Part shown: positions 25,912-35,129 of the stretch, in pieces
Numbering within the stretch: position 1 is the first letter of the stretch
Layout: each line of letters opens with the position of its first letter
Assembly (NCBI GenBank): GCA_937907605.1
Contig: CALCYI010000034.1
Coordinates: forward strand, 12,821-76,820
Direction of reading: 5' to 3'
Length of the DNA: 64,000 nucleotides
DNA from: an uncultured Clostridia bacterium
Lineage (GTDB): Bacteria; Bacillota; Clostridia; Oscillospirales; Acutalibacteraceae
Translations under genes and position numbers: made by a program
The notes under the pieces: generated by a model
Seen by the model: only the letters and a program-made list of their open reading frames with translations
The model's database searches: none
Told to the model about the DNA's origin: nothing

Positions 25912-25915
25912 CCCC

Positions 25916-26716
25916 TTACAGATAATATGTTTCATATGCGTGGCGTTGTCTGTCCTCCTCCGGCGGCAGGGTCATATAATCGCCGTAAACCATTGTTAAC
26001 CGTTTGTCATATTGTGCAAAAGCAGTAACACTGATGCCTTCAAATTCAAGGGTAACAAAGCTATCAAATAATGTATTATCAAAAGAATTCCTTATTCCCG
26101 TAAAATTATGAAGGAAAAACACATAATAATCGCCCTTTTCGGAAGCAAAGAACCTGTCAACCATACTCAAAACGGGCTTTGCAAAAGGTAAAACCGCTTT
26201 GTGGGCATATTTTGCAAATATCTTTTTTAAGCTGAGCTCGGAATTCGGCGTGTCGTTATTCGGACCGAATCTGCCGTAAAACTTATCAAGACGGGGTATT
26301 ATTTTATCCAGCATATCGTAATGCTTGTGATAGAATCTTTCAGACACAAGATCAGCCGGGAAAATATCTATAAAAACTCCCAGCTCCTGCCCGTCTCTGT
26401 TTTCTTCTTTTATTAACGTCGTATTGTCAGAGAGCTTGGCGATAATATAATAATAATTCTTTGAGTAACGGTAGCTTTTTATTTCATATCTGCCGTCGTT
26501 GTATTTAAGCGCCATAAGTTTTTCATAGTCTGCTCTCGGCATTGATACGTCAATATCGTTATCCCAGGGAATAAACCCCTTATGCCTGACTGCGCCTATC
26601 AGGGTACCGTATTCAATCGAATAACGCAGTCCGTTTTCCCTACATATTTCATCAAATTTTTTCAGAGCGAGAGTAAAAAGGTTTTTTAATTCCTTATCGC
26701 TTTCAATTAGTTTCAT
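25916..26716 (-). CDS. LicD-family phosphotransferase
   Basis: A 266-residue protein of the nucleotidyltransferase-fold LicD family, which moves phosphocholine or a similar phospho-group onto glycans. The diagnostic block is YSIEYGTLIGAVRHKGFIPWDNDIDVSMPRADYEKL at residues 32-68, with the two acidic residues in DNDID. The C-terminus has YGDYMTLPPEEDRQRHAYETYY, also usual. Its start overlaps the flippase stop by 4 bp. The group it transfers cannot be told from sequence. Confidence 0.93.
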   Translation of the reverse strand: MKLIESDKELKNLFTLALKKFDEICRENGLRYSIEYGTLIGAVRHKGFIPWDNDIDVSMPRADYEKLMALKYNDGRYEIKSYRYSKNYYYIIAKLSDNTTLIKEENRDGQELGVFIDIFPADLVSERFYHKHYDMLDKIIPRLDKFYGRFGPNNDTPNSELSLKKIFAKYAHKAVLPFAKPVLSMVDRFFASEKGDYYVFFLHNFTGIRNSFDNTLFDSFVTLEFEGISVTAFAQYDKRLTMVYGDYMTLPPEEDRQRHAYETYYL

Positions 26717-28146
26717 TTTTTTGAGCCGTCCTTAATTCTTAGTAAAGTATTTTTGAATTTCGCTAAATAAATCTTGAATTCATTAATATAGAGAATAAGT
26801 AAGGTTATAATACAGATACCTTCAATGGAGTATAAAAGTATCAGATTGTTAAGAGTTACCAAAATTACAGACTGCAACAGCAAAATAATATACGCTATAA
26901 TATCTCTTTTGAGGTTTATTTCAAGCTTAACAAATTGCCTTGACTTTATCATTCTGCACACCCATACAACGCAGTATGAAATCATTGTAGATATTGCTGC
27001 ACCCATAGGTCCCATAAGTTTAACAAGAATAATGTTAAGAACTATATTTACGGCAGCGCCGATTAAGGTCGTGCTTGCAAATATTGCAGACTTTTTCGCC
27101 GCAGCAAAAATACCGCCTATAAAGCCCCCTAACGAACCGAACAGTATTGATATAATCAAAAACGGAACGTATTTCCACGCTTCATAGAAATCCTTTGCAT
27201 ATAAGAATTTTGCAAGCGGCTTGTCAAGGATAATCAAAGCTGAACACGCCATAAGCATACCGAAATTATAAAGCTTATACATATCGGAATAAAAGTCCTT
27301 GCTGTCGTTTTCATATTCCTTGATAGCCGACAAAGTCCATGCCTGTTCAAATATTGCTTCAAAAGCATTTATTATAGACGGAATTTTATAAGCTATTGAG
27401 TATATGCCGTTTGCAGAAGTACCGCAGAGCCAAATAATAACATATCTGTCTGATACATTGTTAATCCACCAGGCAACGCTGTTTAAAATCAGCGATCTGC
27501 TGTATTTCTCCATTTGTTTTCTCAGCGTTTTATCGTGTACTCTTATGCGCAGATGCCTGTGCATTTTCAGCCTTATGATAAGGTAAAGCGCTGATATAAA
27601 ATAAGCAATAATAAAGGCGAGGAAGTAACCGTCAATACCTAATTTGAAAACCAGCAGGAACAGAATATTCAGTATTATTGTTGAAAAAGTGTTAATCAGT
27701 CCTGAAAAGGCGTGGTCGGCAACCTTATCAAGCCCTCTTGCGCACGAGGTAAGCATGCCGTAGAGCGACTTGCTTACGAAATAGAGAAACAAATAAAGCG
27801 GATACTCGTTTAAAATAGGAACAAGCTTGAATACATAGTTAATTATGATGAGTGCCGCAAAAATTATGCTTCCCCTGAAAAGATTCTGAAATCCGACCGT
27901 AAACGTATCTGTTTTATCCTGATTCTTATCAAGCGAAAACCTTAACACCGCTTCTGCTATGCTGACAAGCAGAAACGGAGCCAATAAGGATACTGTAGTA
28001 ACATAAAAATCATATGTACCGTACTCAGAGGTCGTAAGAATATTTGTGTATAAAGGTAATAGGAAAAACGTAAGAATACGACCACCGATATTACTTATTG
28101 AGAACAACCCAATATTTTTTAATAAGTACTTGTATTTTTTATCCAT
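26713..28146 (-). CDS. Wzx-type polysaccharide flippase
   Basis: A 477-residue MATE/MOP-superfamily membrane protein with about 12-14 hydrophobic segments. The N-terminus (KNIGLFSISNIGGRILTFFLLPLYTNILTTSEYGTYD) is typical of the polysaccharide transporter family that flips lipid-linked repeat units. First gene of a three-gene unit with licD and a GT2. The region is AT-rich relative to the genes on either side, a hint of separate origin. Confidence 0.93.
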   Translation of the reverse strand: MDKKYKYLLKNIGLFSISNIGGRILTFFLLPLYTNILTTSEYGTYDFYVTTVSLLAPFLLVSIAEAVLRFSLDKNQDKTDTFTVGFQNLFRGSIIFAALIIINYVFKLVPILNEYPLYLFLYFVSKSLYGMLTSCARGLDKVADHAFSGLINTFSTIILNILFLLVFKLGIDGYFLAFIIAYFISALYLIIRLKMHRHLRIRVHDKTLRKQMEKYSRSLILNSVAWWINNVSDRYVIIWLCGTSANGIYSIAYKIPSIINAFEAIFEQAWTLSAIKEYENDSKDFYSDMYKLYNFGMLMACSALIILDKPLAKFLYAKDFYEAWKYVPFLIISILFGSLGGFIGGIFAAAKKSAIFASTTLIGAAVNIVLNIILVKLMGPMGAAISTMISYCVVWVCRMIKSRQFVKLEINLKRDIIAYIILLLQSVILVTLNNLILLYSIEGICIITLLILYINEFKIYLAKFKNTLLRIKDGSKK

Positions 28147-28333
28147 TTTTTTAACCTTTAATTAATTCAATATATAAAATATTATATCAAATAAGGCATT
28201 TAATTACAAGACATATTAAGAAAAGATTACTTGATGTGTAGCGCTTCAATAATTTTAAAAGCTTTTACTATTGCAATAACGGATTAATAATGATAAAATA
28301 TTTACGATAAATTTTTACAGAGAGGTAATCACT

Positions 28334-29839
28334 ATGGAAAGACTCAAGTATTTTGTAAACGGCGAGTTTAAGGATTCCAAGACAGAGGTGTGGTACGACC
28401 TTCACAATCCGTCGACGGGCGAGGTTACGGGCCAGGCACCCTGCTGCACTAACGACGAGGTATTAGAGGCTATCGAGGCTGCTAAGGCTGCGTACCCCGC
28501 ATGGAGAAACACCGCGGCGAGAAAGAGAACTCAGATTCTCTTCAAGGTACGCGAGCTCCTTATCGAGCATATGGACGAGCTCACTCAGCTCGTATGCGAG
28601 GAGAACGGAAAGACCTGGTCCGAGGCTGCCGGAGACGTAGGAAAGGCTCAGGAGGGCACAGAGCTTGCAACACAGGCTCCGTCACTCATGATGGGCGAAA
28701 GCCTTATGGACGCTTCCACGGGCTTTGATACGGTTAAGTACCGCGAGCCCCTCGGCGTATTCGCAGGTATCGTTCCCGTAAACTTCCCCGCTATGATTCC
28801 GTTCGGCTGGATGGCTCCCGTATGCGTTGCCTGCGGCAACACGATGGTACTCAAGGCGGCTTCCCTCACTCCGAGAACAGCTATGAGAATTGCCGCGCTC
28901 TACAAGGAAGCGGGACTTCCCGACGGCGTTATTAACGTAGTAACCTGTTCAAGAAATGAGATTAACACGATACTTGAACACCCCGACGTTAAGGGTATCA
29001 CCTTCGTAGGCTCAACTCCCGTAGGACTCAAGATTTACGAAAAGGCTGCGGCTAACGGCAAGCGCTGTCAGGCGCTCTGCCAGGCTAAGAACCACGCACT
29101 CGTGCTTGAGGACTGCGCGCTTGAAAGAACGGTTGCAGGCGTTATCAATTCAGCCTTCGGCTGCGGCGGACAGAGATGTATGGCTCTCGCTGCCTGCGTT
29201 GTTCAGGAGAGCATTGCGGATAAGTTCGTAGCAGAGCTTAAAAAGCAGATTAAGTCCGTTAACTGCGGTCCTGCCTGGGATAAGAGCACAAGGCTCGGTC
29301 CCATCACATATGAGAAGCACTATCACGAGGTACTTGCGGACATTCAGAAGGGCATTGACGAGGGTGCAACGCTCGTTGTTGACGGACGTAACCCCGAGGT
29401 TCCCGCAGGCTACGAAAACGGCTACTTCGTTGGCGCGACGGTATTCGATAACGTTACCGAAGAGATGAGCATCGGCAACGAAGAGGTATTCGGTCCCGTG
29501 CTTTGCATCAAGCGCTGCAAGGGCTTTGAGGACGGACTTGAGATGATGAACAGGAACCCGTACGCTAACGGCTCCGTTATCTACACCCAGAGCGGCTATT
29601 ATGCACGTCAGTTCGCACGCTACACTGACGGCGGTCAGGTAGGTATCAACGTAGGTATCCCCGTTCCCGTTGGCTTCGTTCCGTTTAGCGGACACAAGCA
29701 GAGTTTCTTCGGCGACCTTCACTGTCTTGGCAAGGACGCTTACCGCTTCTTTACCGAAAGCAAGAGCGTAACTCAGCACTGGTTTGACGAGGAGGAGAAA
29801 AAGGCTAAAGAGGTTGACACCTGGGACGGACTGCTCTGA
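28334..29839 (+). CDS. mmsA: CoA-acylating methylmalonate-semialdehyde dehydrogenase family protein
   Basis: An aldehyde dehydrogenase of 501 residues. MMSDH features are the N-terminal YFVNGEFKDSKTEVWYDLHNPSTGEV, PLGVFAGIVPVNFPAMIPFGWMAPVCVACGNT near 140, GSTPVGLKIYEKAAANGKR near 228, and the catalytic cysteine in GCGGQRCMAL near 280. The family turns malonate or methylmalonate semialdehyde into acetyl- or propionyl-CoA. No valine or inositol pathway genes are adjacent, so the substrate is inferred from family only. Codon use is strongly biased, suggesting high expression. Ribosome site AGAGGTAA. Its TGA stop is followed at once by repeat copy C. Confidence 0.85.
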   Translation: MERLKYFVNGEFKDSKTEVWYDLHNPSTGEVTGQAPCCTNDEVLEAIEAAKAAYPAWRNTAARKRTQILFKVRELLIEHMDELTQLVCEENGKTWSEAAGDVGKAQEGTELATQAPSLMMGESLMDASTGFDTVKYREPLGVFAGIVPVNFPAMIPFGWMAPVCVACGNTMVLKAASLTPRTAMRIAALYKEAGLPDGVINVVTCSRNEINTILEHPDVKGITFVGSTPVGLKIYEKAAANGKRCQALCQAKNHALVLEDCALERTVAGVINSAFGCGGQRCMALAACVVQESIADKFVAELKKQIKSVNCGPAWDKSTRLGPITYEKHYHEVLADIQKGIDEGATLVVDGRNPEVPAGYENGYFVGATVFDNVTEEMSIGNEEVFGPVLCIKRCKGFEDGLEMMNRNPYANGSVIYTQSGYYARQFARYTDGGQVGINVGIPVPVGFVPFSGHKQSFFGDLHCLGKDAYRFFTESKSVTQHWFDEEEKKAKEVDTWDGLL

Positions 29840-29840
29840 T

Positions 29841-30025
29841 AACGAAAATGCGAAAAAACGAAGCGCTCCCTTCGGTCGCTACGAAGCGTTGACCGTTGGT
29901 CAACAGTAGGGTCTTGCAGACGGCATTATATATAATTGGTACGGGCAAAGCCCGTCCTTCTTCAAGCGTAGCTTGACTTCATTGCACGCTTGCGTGCGCT
30001 TCGTACTTTCGTACTTTCGTATTCC
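29841..30025. repeat. Multi-hairpin palindromic repeat, copy C
   Basis: Same order of hairpins as copy B: TTGACC-GTT-GGTCAA, GTCT-TGC-AGAC, ACGGGC-AAA-GCCCGT, CAAGC-GTA-GCTTG, GCACGC-TT-GCGTGC. It carries an extra GAAGCG...CGCTAC block on the left. The TAACGAAAA edge overlaps the TGA stop of the dehydrogenase gene. Confidence 0.85.
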
Positions 30026-30031
30026 ATAAAT

Positions 30032-30056
30032 AAAAACCCCGACACCGTCGGGGGTT
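30032..30056. terminator. Bidirectional intrinsic terminator
   Basis: AAAAACCCCGAC-ACC-GTCGGGGGTTTTT between the convergent dehydrogenase and histidine kinase genes. Confidence 0.9.
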
Positions 30057-30061
30057 TTTGG

Positions 30062-31648
30062 TTAAAAGGTAAAATAGAATTCCACACCGTTATTTAGATT
30101 ATTAAAGCCGTATTTAAATTTATGAAGCTCTAAAATCTGTTTACAAATTGCAAGTCCCATACCCGTAGAGCCGTTGTTCTCCCTTGCCTTGTCGGCTTTT
30201 GTAAACACTTCAAAGAGGCTGTCCTTATCCTCAACTGATATATTTCCGCCCTCGTTAAAAACCGAAAAGTGCTGTTTATCAAGCTTAATATGAACCTTAG
30301 TATCGGTATGCTTTATCGCATTTGAGAGATAGTTATCGACCACGAGCGCGATTAAATCACGGTTGGCGTTTACATTAACAGTCTCCTCAATTTCAAAGCT
30401 AACGCTTATTCCCTTTTGCTCGGCAAGGGGGATATATTTTTCTTTTTCCTCACTCACAATCTCAGTAAGAGAGCAGCTTTCCTTTTTAACCTTATCACTC
30501 GAGGCAAGGCGGTTATATTGAAGCAGCTCCTTAACGAGCTTATCCATACGCTGACTTTCAAAATAAATGGACTTAACATAATCACCGTTCTTTTCCGGCG
30601 CTACATTTTCGATAATGAACTCCGACTGATTTTCAATAATTGTAAGCGGCGTTTTAAGCTCGTGCGCAGCGGCGGAAATAAAAGCCTGCTTTGCGGTGTT
30701 GATTCTTTTGCTTTTTGAATAAAGCTTGTTAGCAAAAACAAAAACAAACGCTGCCATTATCGCAAACCAGAAGGCAAGAATTCCTATCTGCGACTTAAAA
30801 TTTTGTGATATTAATGTGGAACAAACGCTGTTATCCTTCATTATAAAAGCGAGGTAATAAGGCTTGTCGTTTTTGTAAAAGCTGTAAGTGAATATTTCGT
30901 GCCCCTCCAGCTCATCGCTTCCAAAATAACTGCCTCCCGAATCCTTTATTTCTTTGCTGTAATACTTTTCAATATCATTTATAGTGCTGCTGACAAGCTG
31001 TTCCCTTATCTTATTAACTATCTTATTTTCAAATTCATTCGGATAAATATCGCTGAAGTATAAATCAAAATTTTCAAAATCGCTGATTATCTGTGTAGGC
31101 GTTTCGTTACTGAGGTGCAGCGTCAGATTTCGCACTTTAAAATCAAAGTGCACCTCCAATTCCATATCTACGGGAATGATTTTTTCTTCTTTTAAGGTAT
31201 AGCTCAGACTTCGTACCATAATTTGATTGGCGCTTGCATTTTTTATCAATGCGACAACGTCCTTTTTCATTTCGTCCGTCAGGTAATCCTCTAAGTCAAG
31301 CTCGCAGTCAGGCAATGTTTGTTTAAACTCATCACTCCTTAAAAAAGAGCGGTTTATTGCCAGTAGCTCCGGATTTTCATCATAAGAAAAAACAGCAACC
31401 GCAGACGGATATGAAGCTGAGTAGGTGAAAAGAGTGTTCACCAGTTCCTGCGGAGTTGACACCTCAGCATCCTCAGAAGATAAGTATTCCCGAACATAAC
31501 TATATATTTCTGTTTCACTGCGTGAAGAAAGAAAACGGAATTCAGTCATAACCGTGTTTTTACAGGCTGAAAAGGTCACTACCGAACTAATAATAAAGAT
31601 AACAGCCAATCCCAGTGCAATAAACAAGTTCATCCTTTTTCTTGTCAT
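30062..31648 (-). CDS. Sensor histidine kinase
   Basis: A 528-residue membrane kinase. A membrane helix near residues 9-28 is followed by a large outside region (30-285), then a second helix near 288-308. The kinase core has the H-box AAAHELKTPLTIIENQSEFI near 326, N-box LVVDNYLSNAIKHT near 435 and G-box GSTGMGLAICKQILE near 497. Its ATG overlaps the stop of the response regulator gene by 4 bp, so the pair works together. The outer domain resembles no ligand domain I recognise; the signal is unknown. Confidence 0.94.
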   Translation of the reverse strand: MTRKRMNLFIALGLAVIFIISSVVTFSACKNTVMTEFRFLSSRSETEIYSYVREYLSSEDAEVSTPQELVNTLFTYSASYPSAVAVFSYDENPELLAINRSFLRSDEFKQTLPDCELDLEDYLTDEMKKDVVALIKNASANQIMVRSLSYTLKEEKIIPVDMELEVHFDFKVRNLTLHLSNETPTQIISDFENFDLYFSDIYPNEFENKIVNKIREQLVSSTINDIEKYYSKEIKDSGGSYFGSDELEGHEIFTYSFYKNDKPYYLAFIMKDNSVCSTLISQNFKSQIGILAFWFAIMAAFVFVFANKLYSKSKRINTAKQAFISAAAHELKTPLTIIENQSEFIIENVAPEKNGDYVKSIYFESQRMDKLVKELLQYNRLASSDKVKKESCSLTEIVSEEKEKYIPLAEQKGISVSFEIEETVNVNANRDLIALVVDNYLSNAIKHTDTKVHIKLDKQHFSVFNEGGNISVEDKDSLFEVFTKADKARENNGSTGMGLAICKQILELHKFKYGFNNLNNGVEFYFTF

Positions 31649-32319
31649 TCTAACACCTCCTCTATCGAGTATCCTACGCCGACGGCAGTTTTTATTATGT
31701 CCGCTTCACTCCCGAGGGCTTTGCGGATACGTTTAATATGCGTATCAACCACTCTTGTATCGCCCTCGAAATCGTAACCCCATACCCTTGTTAAAATGAG
31801 CTCGCGCGAGAGCACGATATTCTTATTCTGCATTAAATAGGAAAGCACCTCAAAATCCTTGCGCGAAAGATTTAATGTACTTCCGCCGGCGGTAACGCTC
31901 CGCTTAGATAAATCAAGAGTAACGCCGTCGACAGTAATCCTGTTATCCCTATCTGCGCCCTTATTCCTCTTTATCATTGCGAGGCTTTTTTCATACAGAA
32001 CGGACAGCGGGAATGGCTTAACGATATAATCGTCCGCGCCGCTTTTGAAGCCTTTTAACAGATCCTGCTCCTCGCCGAGAGCTGATAAAAACAGCACGGG
32101 AGCGTCAGTAAGCTCCCTTATTTCACGGCAGGCGGATATACCGTCAAGGCGGGGCATCAAAACGTCAAGTATTATTAAATCAAAGCTTTCATTTTCGCAA
32201 AGCTCAACAGCCCTTGCACCGTCGTGCGCAGGCACAGCCTCCAAGCCTTTAGCGTTAAAATATGCGCACAGGGTTTCGCGTATTTTCTTTTCATCGTCTG
32301 CTACAAGTATTTTATACAT
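31645..32319 (-). CDS. OmpR-family response regulator
   Basis: A two-domain DNA-binding regulator of 224 residues. The receiver starts YKILVADDEKKIRETL, has the phospho-acceptor aspartate in LIILDVLMPRLDG and the conserved lysine in DDYIVKPF. The C-terminal winged helix has LSRKDFEVLSYLMQNKNIVLSRELIL and DTRVVDTHIKRIRKALG. I chose the ATG at 32319, six bases after GGAGGG; an upstream start at 32397 gives an unrelated N-terminus. Partner of the downstream histidine kinase. Confidence 0.95.
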   Translation of the reverse strand: MYKILVADDEKKIRETLCAYFNAKGLEAVPAHDGARAVELCENESFDLIILDVLMPRLDGISACREIRELTDAPVLFLSALGEEQDLLKGFKSGADDYIVKPFPLSVLYEKSLAMIKRNKGADRDNRITVDGVTLDLSKRSVTAGGSTLNLSRKDFEVLSYLMQNKNIVLSRELILTRVWGYDFEGDTRVVDTHIKRIRKALGSEADIIKTAVGVGYSIEEVLE

Positions 32320-32375
32320 TTTCATCCCTCCTGCGCATAAACTATCAGCTTTATGTGTATTTTTTGTGTCAAAAG

Positions 32376-32428
32376 CACTGCACCTCATCAGCCGCATAAA
32401 TGCGACAGCTTCTCCTCAAGGAGAAGCC
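32376..32428. repeat. Dispersed palindromic repeat (CACCTCATCAG...CTTCTCCTCAAGGAGAAG type)
   Basis: CACCTCATCAGCCGC and GCGACAGCTTCTCC-TCAA-GGAGAAGCC form a unit that I recall as widely dispersed in gut Clostridia genomes. The GCTTCTCC / GGAGAAGC hairpin is at 32408-32427. It lies between the response regulator and the DUF3048 gene. Confidence 0.6.
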
Positions 32429-32440
32429 AAAAAGGTTAAT

Positions 32441-32483
32441 ATAAGACTGCTTCACAGAATACTTATCCGTGAAGCAGCCTTAT
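32441..32483 (-). terminator. Terminator after the DUF3048 gene
   Basis: Stem ATAAGACTGCTTCAC / GTGAAGCAGCCTTAT around GAATACTTATCC, just 13 bp after the gene's stop on the minus strand. It is followed by ATTAACCTTTTTGG, so the T tract is modest. Confidence 0.65.
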
Positions 32484-32495
32484 ATAATATCAAAA

Positions 32496-34136
32496 TTATT
32501 CTACCGTGATTGTTCCGCCGTGGTTTGCGGAGCCGTAGCCGATATAAATCTTGCCGCGGTTGAGCTTAAGCTCGTTGCCGTCAGCGGTGGTCATAACGAG
32601 CTTGCCGTCCTTCTTATCCCACGTAATATCAACAACCGTACCGTGTGAGAGCACCTTGCCCTGTCCGCCTGAAAGGTCGTAGTTACAGTAGGTTTCGCTC
32701 TTGCCTGAGCCCTTGTAGTTTTCCTTAATTACATACTCGGTATCATCAAAAAGGAAGATAAGGGTTTCATACTCAAGGTCGGCTGTGCCGTATTTAGAGT
32801 CGAAGTCCTCGGTGGTGTACTTCTGTTTTTCCTCGTCGTAGGTGAAAACGCCCGTCTTGGGGCACGCGTTCGACCACTTGAAGCTTACCTTATTAGCCGC
32901 AGTTTCGCTGAGGGGCTTAGCCTCGTCGTTAAACTGAAATCTTGTTAAGCGGGACTCGTTCAGAGAGGTGCGTATATTATGCTTTTCAAGCAGCTCAACC
33001 ATATTCGTACCGTTTACGTAGCCCGTATGCTCAACGGCGGTATGGCGCCCGTTATCCCTGCCGAAATACTTACCGTCCTCGGCAAGAGAAAGCATATTGA
33101 TATGGTCGATATTCTCGTTTTCAAATACCTGGTCTGCGCCGATATAATTACCCTTTGAACGTGAAAGCCCCGTATGGATAAATACGCAGTCCCACATCTG
33201 AGAAAAGCGGATGAACGGAGGTCTTGCGGAACGTGAGGGACCTATCTGCTCAGGCATTGACATCATATCCGCATAGAAGAAGAGAAGCCTTGTTGAGAAC
33301 TCGGACTCGCCCTCCATAACGATATCCGCCTCCTTCATACCCCACTGAGGTCTAACGGCGGAGGTAGAATACTCGTTTTCAACAACTACCGCAACGGGAC
33401 GGAGAGTAAGCGCCGTCTTATTAAAGCCGTATTCGCCCGTAAGCGGATTTGCCGTACCCTTGTCAAACTCAACGGAAGCGGGCTCGGTAGTAGTAAGCGC
33501 AGCCTCGGTTGTAGGAGCTTCCTTAGGGAAAAGCTTACCGCTGAAATAGAGGTATGCGCCTGCCGCAAGTGCGGCAATAATAAGGAGGGAGATAATCGCA
33601 ATTACTATTCCCTTTTTGCTCTTTTTCGGCTCGTCCTCGATATCCTCGGCGGAGTCCATAAGGTTAAGCTCTCCGTCGGGCTCGGGTGCGTCCTCGGCAA
33701 CCTTGAGAATATCCATAGCGCCCTCGGCTGCGGTAGCAGCAGCGGCTGCCTCGCCGACTTCAATAATATTATCCTCGGGCTCAAGAGCGCCGATTTCCTC
33801 AACGGGTAAATCCTGGGTAACGGGCTCAGCGATTTCAGGTTCTTCAATTACAGGTTCCTCTATTACAGGCTCGCTGATTTCGGGTTCTTCAATAATCGCA
33901 TCTTCTATTATAGGTTCCGCAACCTCGGGCTCTTCAAGCGTCGCATCTTCGATAGCGGGCTCGTCAATTACGGGCTCAAAAGCTTCCGGCTCTGTAATTT
34001 CGGGCTCCTCGGTTACGGGCGCTTCCTCGGAAGCTTCCTTAGTAGGAAGCGTAAAGCCGAAGTCCTCAGGCTGTTCTCCTGCTGCGCTTCTTGCTTTTAT
34101 TTCTTCTAATATTTCATCTAATTCAAAATCGCTCAT
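32496..34136 (-). CDS. DUF3048 (YerB-type) membrane-anchored protein with acidic repeat region
   Basis: A 546-residue protein in three parts. Residues 1-165 are acidic and repetitive, built from E-P-E-I/V-x-E-P-V-I-E units, and lie on the cytoplasmic side. One membrane helix is near 175-197 (GIVIAIISLLIIAALAAGAYLYF). The outer part from about 225 is DUF3048, with SAVRPQWGMKEADIVMEGESEFSTRLLFFY, QIGPSRSARPPFIRF and the C-terminal DLSGGQGKVLSHGTVVDITW. YerB-like proteins are usually lipoproteins; the long acidic cytoplasmic extension here is unusual. Function of DUF3048 is not established. Confidence 0.9.
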   Translation of the reverse strand: MSDFELDEILEEIKARSAAGEQPEDFGFTLPTKEASEEAPVTEEPEITEPEAFEPVIDEPAIEDATLEEPEVAEPIIEDAIIEEPEISEPVIEEPVIEEPEIAEPVTQDLPVEEIGALEPEDNIIEVGEAAAAATAAEGAMDILKVAEDAPEPDGELNLMDSAEDIEDEPKKSKKGIVIAIISLLIIAALAAGAYLYFSGKLFPKEAPTTEAALTTTEPASVEFDKGTANPLTGEYGFNKTALTLRPVAVVVENEYSTSAVRPQWGMKEADIVMEGESEFSTRLLFFYADMMSMPEQIGPSRSARPPFIRFSQMWDCVFIHTGLSRSKGNYIGADQVFENENIDHINMLSLAEDGKYFGRDNGRHTAVEHTGYVNGTNMVELLEKHNIRTSLNESRLTRFQFNDEAKPLSETAANKVSFKWSNACPKTGVFTYDEEKQKYTTEDFDSKYGTADLEYETLIFLFDDTEYVIKENYKGSGKSETYCNYDLSGGQGKVLSHGTVVDITWDKKDGKLVMTTADGNELKLNRGKIYIGYGSANHGGTITVE

Positions 34137-34224
34137 AAAGTATAAAATCCTTTCCTTCAGATTTTCAACTAATTATAACACAATTTGCGCTAATATCTAT
34201 AAAAGTAACATAATTGTAATACTA

Positions 34225-34253
34225 TTGAAAATTTTGGTATTTTAATATATAAT
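34225..34253 (+). promoter_or_regulatory. Promoter for the 207-residue protein gene
   Basis: TTGAAA, 17 bp, TATAAT, about 32 bp upstream of the TTG start. Confidence 0.75.
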
Positions 34254-34285
34254 ACAGTTAAATCAGACTTTAAGAGGTGTTTTAT

Positions 34286-34909
34286 TTGGCTAAAACAATA
34301 CCTATGATAATAACTAACAGCAACATCCTACTATTCGACAGGGAAAGCGGAGAATTCATACCGTTTAATATGCCCGGGATAGAGGAGACCGTTAATATCC
34401 CCTTCTATCACCACTTCGCCGAAAAGCTCGGCGACTGTCAGCTCGAATTCAAAAAATTCGTAAAGGCTGTTTGCGGTAAAAAGCTCACCAAGAATATCCT
34501 TGCTATTATTATACCCGACGATACGAGCGCGCTTGAGTCAATTTTCATCAACGAGTTTTTCGTAAACTCCGGCGCGTGCAAGGCGGTTGCGCAGATGACG
34601 ATGGGACAGGCTCTTTCAAAGGAGCATCAGCGGTATATTTCCATCTCAAAATCCGCAAGGAACATCACGCTTCAGTACATTAACAACAACGAGGTAAGGG
34701 CGAGGAAGCTATACGACGTAAACGAATACGACGTAAATACGATAATGGAGGACGCTAAAAGGCTTCATATCGACATAGAATATGAGGAGGTTCCCGTTTT
34801 TGTAAATAATTTCCAGATGAATATGGACGAATTCTTTGATATGGGAATCGTTGTTACACCGAAGGAGTTTATGGATAAAATAGCGGTAATAGACGTTGAA
34901 AAGTTATAA
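34286..34909 (+). CDS. Unrecognised 207-residue protein, possible divergent actin-like fold
   Basis: Start taken as TTG at 34286, six bases after AAGAGGTG. The middle (ILAIIIPDDTSALESIFINEFF, then VNSGACKAVAQMTMGQAL) follows the same spacing as the MreB segment VVVSVPCSITEVERRAVEDA...GAQEVELVEAPMAAAL in this window: a strand ending in P, a T-x-x-E helix, a Gly, a strand, then A-L. The phosphate loops of active actin-like ATPases are not evident. It could be a non-hydrolysing actin-fold scaffold; that is inference. The 54-residue gene follows and may be co-transcribed. Confidence 0.6.
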   Translation: MAKTIPMIITNSNILLFDRESGEFIPFNMPGIEETVNIPFYHHFAEKLGDCQLEFKKFVKAVCGKKLTKNILAIIIPDDTSALESIFINEFFVNSGACKAVAQMTMGQALSKEHQRYISISKSARNITLQYINNNEVRARKLYDVNEYDVNTIMEDAKRLHIDIEYEEVPVFVNNFQMNMDEFFDMGIVVTPKEFMDKIAVIDVEKL

Positions 34910-34950
34910 AAATAACGCCTCTGCACATACTATGTGTAGAGGTGTTTTTG

Positions 34951-35115
34951 ATGGATGATAAAAAGAAGAAAAAAAGGATTATTGACCTTAGAAGATTTTT
35001 CGACAGGGACGAAAAAATAATAAGCGACGTTGACGGCTCGTACACGGGAACGCCCGTCGTGCGCTTTACCAATCTCGGCGACAACGAGCCCGTACAGGAC
35101 GCGGACGATTTATAA
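34951..35115 (+). CDS. 54-residue charged protein, unrecognised
   Basis: The ATG is six bases after AGAGGTG, the same ribosome site as the gene 41 bp upstream. The product has a very basic start (MDDKKKKKRIIDLRRFFDRD) and an acidic end (NLGDNEPVQDADDL), with SDVDGSYTGTPVVRF between. No membrane segment or known domain. A repeat copy begins just after its stop. Confidence 0.6.
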   Translation: MDDKKKKKRIIDLRRFFDRDEKIISDVDGSYTGTPVVRFTNLGDNEPVQDADDL

Positions 35116-35129
35116 ACAGAGAATAACGA

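Noticed and set aside
29150..29779. Minus-strand frame of 209 codons inside the aldehyde dehydrogenase gene
   Set aside because: It is the antisense of a highly biased coding frame; no ribosome site and no recognisable domain.
33616..34245. Plus-strand frame of 209 codons rich in Ser/Gly/Ile
   Set aside because: It is the antisense of the acidic repeat in the DUF3048 protein, which has proper domains and a ribosome site.
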